Shown here: positions 10,997 through 22,500 of the stretch, piece after piece | Position numbering within the stretch: the stretch's first letter is position 1 | Layout: each line of letters starts with the position of its first letter | Position numbers and translations under genes: made by a program | The notes under the pieces: generated by a model | What the model saw: only the letters and a program-made list of their open reading frames with translations | Databases searched by the model: none | What the model was told of the DNA's origin: nothing | Assembly: GCA_002104895.1 (NCBI GenBank) | Contig: MCFG01000531.1 | Location: 1 to 22,500, forward strand | Reading direction: 5' to 3' | Length of the DNA: 22,500 nt | Source: Anaeromyces robustus | Lineage: Eukaryota; Neocallimastigomycota; Neocallimastigomycetes; Neocallimastigales; Neocallimastigaceae

Positions 10997-12660
10997 GCAA
11001 ATTAAAAAATAAAAAAAATTTTTTTTTTTTTTTTTACATTTTGCATTTTATTTCTATACTTTTATTATATAAATCAGTTAAAAAGTAATAAAATTTTTTA
11101 CTCTTTAATTTTTTTTTCTTTAAACTTTTATTATAATAAAGCAAATTAACTTTTGATTTTATAAATATATATATACAATATTTTAAATTAAATTCCTTTT
11201 TTTTTTTTTTTTTTTGTTAAAACTTCTTTCAATAACACAAATTCAAATTTTATTTATTTATCATTAAATCATTTTTATTCATAAAAATTAACAATAACAA
11301 CAAAAAAAAAAAAAAAAAAAAAAAAACATAAAAAAAAAAAAAAAACAACCGAATAAAAAAAAAAAAAAAAAAATATCAAAAAAAAAAAAAATATCAAAAA
11401 TCAAAAATCAAAAATATCAAAAATCATAAAAAAAAAAAAAAAATCATATATATTTATTAACAACAAAAAAAAAAAATTATTTATTTTTTTTTACAATCAT
11501 AAAAACATAATCAATAATCAAAATAATCCTCTATATAGATCATCAAATCATTATAAAATAACCTTCAACAACAAAACATATAGTAAAACACCTATTATTA
11601 AATATCAAATATAAAAAGATAATATTAATAATAATCAAATTTTAAAAAATTAAAAAAAAAAAAAAAAATGATATACAATAATTATATATTAGTTGTATAC
11701 TTAAAATATACTAATATTTGATTATTGGAAACTTAATTTTTATCTAAAAATTTCAAGAACCTGTTAAAACCAATTTATATTTATTCTTTATATATTTATT
11801 TAAGAATAAATAAAAAAGTGGGATATGAAAAGGAAGTAATAATAATTAAAAAGGTTTTTGAAAATTATTTTTTAAAAATTAAGAATTTATATATTAAACC
11901 GTTATGATAAAATAATTAATATAATATTAATTATTTTTATCATTATAAAGTTTTTGAATAATTTTAAATCTAAAAGTATTATAACCAACATATATTAATT
12001 AATAAGTAAAATCAAAAGTTTTAAAGAAAAAAAAAATAATAATAATAATAATAGTAATAATAATAATAATTGAATAATTTAGAATATAGAAAAAGATTTA
12101 TTTTAAATAATTATATATGTATACGTATAATTTATACATTAAAATATATAAAACTTTATTATATATATAATATTAAATAATTATATAAAAGAAAAGATTA
12201 GTTTTTTTAATTTATTACTTTAAAAAAAAATAATTGTAATAATTTAATATAAAATTCTAATCTATTAAAAAAAAAAAAAAAAAAAAAAAAAATAGATAGC
12301 ATGTAATATAATAAATATATATGACATCATTATAAAAAATAAAAAATAACAAATACAATACAAAAAAAAATAATTATTAAAACTATTTTATATATTGAAA
12401 TATTTTTTTCTTTTCTTTTTTTTTCTTTTTTTTCTATTTTTTTATTTTAAAAAAATATACATAACTTTATTTTATTTACAATTATTACTCATTTAATAGA
12501 AAAAAATAATAATAATATTTTTTTTATATTCCTTTTTTCTTTCTTTTTTTATTATAGTTAATCTTTAAACCAGAAAAAAATTAATAATTAATATTAATAA
12601 TAGGATATATCAACTTTTTATTTTATTCATGGACTTGGGACAAAAAAAGTAAAATATTAA
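10894..12660. other. AT-rich spacer 3' of the PH-domain gene
   Basis: No gene is seen in these 1.8 kb. AATAAA-like polyadenylation signals occur within 40 bp of the stop codon, but such hexamers are everywhere in this DNA. Notable content: an (AAT/ATA)n array at about 10968-10994; a poly-A-rich block at 11300-11475 with repeated ATCAAAA words; an (AAT)n array near 12036-12070; and a 25-30 base A-run near 12268-12292. The spacer is entered from the PH gene and its far side holds broken coding sequence. Confidence 0.65.
11300..11475. repeat. Poly-A block with ATCAAAA words
   Basis: A-runs of 13-30 bases alternate with short interruptions such as CATA, CAACCG and repeated ATATCAAAA/ATCAAAA words, all on the plus strand. 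It looks like expanded homopolymer with slippage and has no coding content. Confidence 0.7.
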
Positions 12661-13472
12661 ATGATAAAATTAAACAATATTTCATCCTCTTCTAGAGAAA
12701 TTATGGAATTCTATTGGGATAGATGTATGAACAGTGATAAATCGATTAAAGCTAAAACTTATAAAATGAACTATTTTTGAAAATTTAAGAAATTACTTAA
12801 AGCTTAATCTAGAATTTCCAGAATAATGTTAGAATTGTTAAAGCTACTAAAATGATTAATAATTCTTGTCCTTAATTGTTGTTCATGTGCTATTTCCATT
12901 GTGACAGTTATCAAAGAATTGACTATTGGTTTATTAATTGCTTCCTATTTAAAAATCTTCGTATTAATCATTTCTCTGATCTAGATAGAAATTTTTTTTT
13001 TTTTATTTATTTTTTAGATAGTCTTTTTAATAGTTTAGTTGTGATCAGTGATAACTCTAGTGTAGATAATAGATTTAATAATATTGTGAAGAGTTATAAA
13101 AAGTAGCTTTAATAATAGGATCAATGGTATATGTAATATCGATATTTTAGAAAATAGAAAATTTTGTTAATGGGTATCGAATTTATATTTTTTTAATTGG
13201 TGGAAGAGAATATGGTTTTAATGAGAAAAAATAACAATTGTCCATAAAAAAAAAAGGAATGGAAATATTTATTTAAGTGTCAGACTGAGTCTGGTACATA
13301 TTCAAAATCTCCATTCTTGTTGCGGTCTGCAGCTCTATTGAATAATATCATGCCTGTTGTCTATAAAAGATAACATATATTGTTCAATAAATTCAAAACC
13401 AACCTCTCCAGGAACGTCAATACTGATAAAATAATAGGACAGCCTAGTAGGACAAATGCCGAAGCTATATAA
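12661..13472 (+). pseudogene. Decayed coding sequence, family unknown
   Basis: This stretch is clearly less AT-rich than its flanks and reads as protein-like sequence in frames that keep breaking. Plus-strand pieces: 12661-12780 (39 residues from an ATG, then a stop); 12876-13106 (opens at TTG, not ATG); 13106-13234, with one internal stop, containing NGYRIYIFLIGGREYGF; and 13248-13472, interrupted by a TAA at 13371-13373, containing EWKYLFKCQTESGTYSKSPF. The last piece overlaps a 40-codon open stretch on the minus strand (about 13340-13460), so the coding strand is not certain. The mixture of Trp, Cys and Gly with stops and frame changes suggests a dead gene or transposable-element relic. 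The Trp/Cys spacing loosely recalls zinc-finger-type elements, but no family can be named. No terminal repeats or target duplications were found. Noncoding sequence of unusual composition is the alternative. Confidence 0.4.
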
Positions 13473-13564
13473 AAAAAAATTAATAATAAAATAATTTTTT
13501 TTTTATTTATTATTATTTATTTTTATTTTTTTTTTTTATTTTTATTCTTATTATTATTATTTTT

Positions 13565-15725
<2,161 letters not shown>

Positions 15726-17346
15726 TTTTATTATTATTATTATTATTATATTATATTATATATATATTTTTTCCTTTCCCCTTCCTTTCTCTATATATTG
15801 TTTTATTATTGAAATTATTTATATAAAATATTATTTCATTTCAGAGACTTTTTTTTATTTTAATTTATTTAAAAAAAAATAATAATTATAATTATTATAA
15901 TAAATATATATAAAAATAAAATAAAATAAAAAAAAAAAAAAAGATATTTTTAAATTATAAAAAAGAATTTATTTAAAATGATAAAGAAACCAAAGAAATA
16001 AAGATATTCTAATATACATTTTTATTAATTTTCTTATATGTTCATATTAAATAATAAATAAAAAATAAATAAAAAATAATATATTTATATAAATATGGTA
16101 TATATTAATAAATATTAAATACTTTAGAAGTAAATATATAAATATATATTATAAATAAATAAATAAATAAATAATTTTATTAATTAAAAATATATATAAA
16201 ATATATAAATAAGTAAATAAATATAGAAATATTTATATATAAGTGGGAAAAAATATAATATATATATATATATATTTTAATAAATTTTTATTAAATATTA
16301 TTTTTTAAAAAAAATTTTTTTTTTTTTATATGTTATATTTTTTTTATAAAACAAAAAAAATATTTTAATAAAATATAGATTATTTTATATATTTTTTTAA
16401 TTTATAATTTAAATAAAAATAAAATAAAAAAAGAAAATAAAATAAAATAAGCATAAAGCAAATTATATATGTTTTCATAATTATATATAAAATCTAAATA
16501 TTATTAAAAGGATAATTCATAAATTAAATAAAAAGAAGAAGAAATATAAAAAAAAGTATGATTTGTTGACAATTATATTTATATAAATATTAATTTCCTA
16601 GTTTTTTTTTTAAATTATAAAATAACAAATTATAAAATTATTTATATATATATATATATAAAAAATAAACATTTAACAAATATCTTTAAAATAAAGATAA
16701 CGAAAAAAGAAAATAAGAAAATTAACAAAAAAAAATATGAATAAAAATAAAAATAAAAATAAAAAAAAATAACTTTTAAATTTATTTAAAATCAATCTAT
16801 TGTTTTTTTTTTTTTAAATATTTTATAAAAATATATTCGGATATATAATTTAAAATAATATTTAATATTATTATATAATTTAAAATGGTATTTTCGTAAA
16901 AACTCTAGATAAAAATATATTATTTAAGTTATAAAACAAAAAAGAGAAACAAAATAATTATTGTAATATAAAAGTCAATTTAATATTATTAATGAGAAAA
17001 TAATAACAATATTAAATTATCCATTTTACAAATTCAGTGATTTTTGTATATTTTTTTTTATAATCATTATAGTATTTTTATTTAAACATCTTTTTAAATA
17101 TCTATATATATACATATAGCATTTTTACTTAAAAAATAATTTATTAACAATAATAACAAAAAAAAAAAAAAAAAAAAAAACATTATAGACAATATTCTTT
17201 TTTTTTTTTCACAATAATTATATATATTTAAAAAATATTTAACACAAAAATACTAATTTTTGTTTTTTTTTATATTCTATTTTAAAATGCATTATTATTG
17301 CGTATATATATATACTAGATTTAAATATATATAAATATTTAATAAT
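15726..17346. promoter_or_regulatory. Divergent 1.6-kb spacer between the F-box/LRR and Abraxas-like genes
   Basis: No gene is visible. The F-box/LRR gene starts leftward at 15725 and the Abraxas-like gene starts rightward at 17347, so both promoters must lie here. The sequence is AT-rich with T-A-T homopolymer switches (about 16305-16328), TATA runs (about 16258-16275 and 16645-16660) and an A-run of about 22 at 17159-17180. A short pyrimidine-rich segment (TCCTTTCCCCTTCCTTTCTC, about 15771-15790) just upstream of the F-box gene is the only non-AT block. On the coding strand of that gene it is a G/A-rich tract about 50 bp before the ATG. Confidence 0.5.

Positions 17347-22500
<5,154 letters not shown>

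Overview
The window comes from an extremely AT-rich nuclear eukaryotic genome. Spacers are nearly pure A+T with long homopolymers and microsatellites, genes contain short GT-AG introns, and proteins carry long Asn, Gln and Met-Asn runs coded almost entirely by AAT, CAA and ATG. A PH-domain protein, a fungal-style F-box/leucine-rich-repeat protein and the overall base composition fit an anaerobic gut fungus (Neocallimastigomycota) best. A dictyostelid-like amoeba is the main alternative. No rRNA, tRNA or mitochondrial marker is present to settle this, so the assignment is inference.

Layout: 1-6405 is a gene-free AT desert with a 34-bp minisatellite, simple repeats and palindromes. 6406-10893 (+) is an intronless gene for a 1495-residue, mostly disordered protein with one PH domain. 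10894-12660 is AT-rich spacer. 12661-13472 is a less AT-rich stretch with broken reading frames, probably a decayed gene or element. 13565-15725 (-) is a three-exon F-box/LRR gene whose second intron holds 81 perfect TAAA units. 15726-17346 is a 1.6-kb spacer shared by two divergent genes. 17347 to the window end (+) is a seven-exon gene reconstructed here, which runs off the window. Its first 390 or so residues resemble the Abraxas/FAM175 family of catalytically dead MPN proteins. Its last visible exon encodes nearly 1000 residues of Asn-, Gln- and Pro-rich disorder with a classical nuclear localisation motif.

Function: the PH protein probably works at a membrane. The F-box/LRR protein is a likely SCF ubiquitin-ligase substrate receptor, and the Abraxas-like protein a likely scaffold for a K63-type deubiquitinase. 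These last two are divergent neighbours, so the right half of the window is a small ubiquitin-system locus. The Abraxas-like gene is the most unusual item: the family is best known from animals and plants, and this copy has lost the metal-binding residues and gained a huge low-complexity tail.
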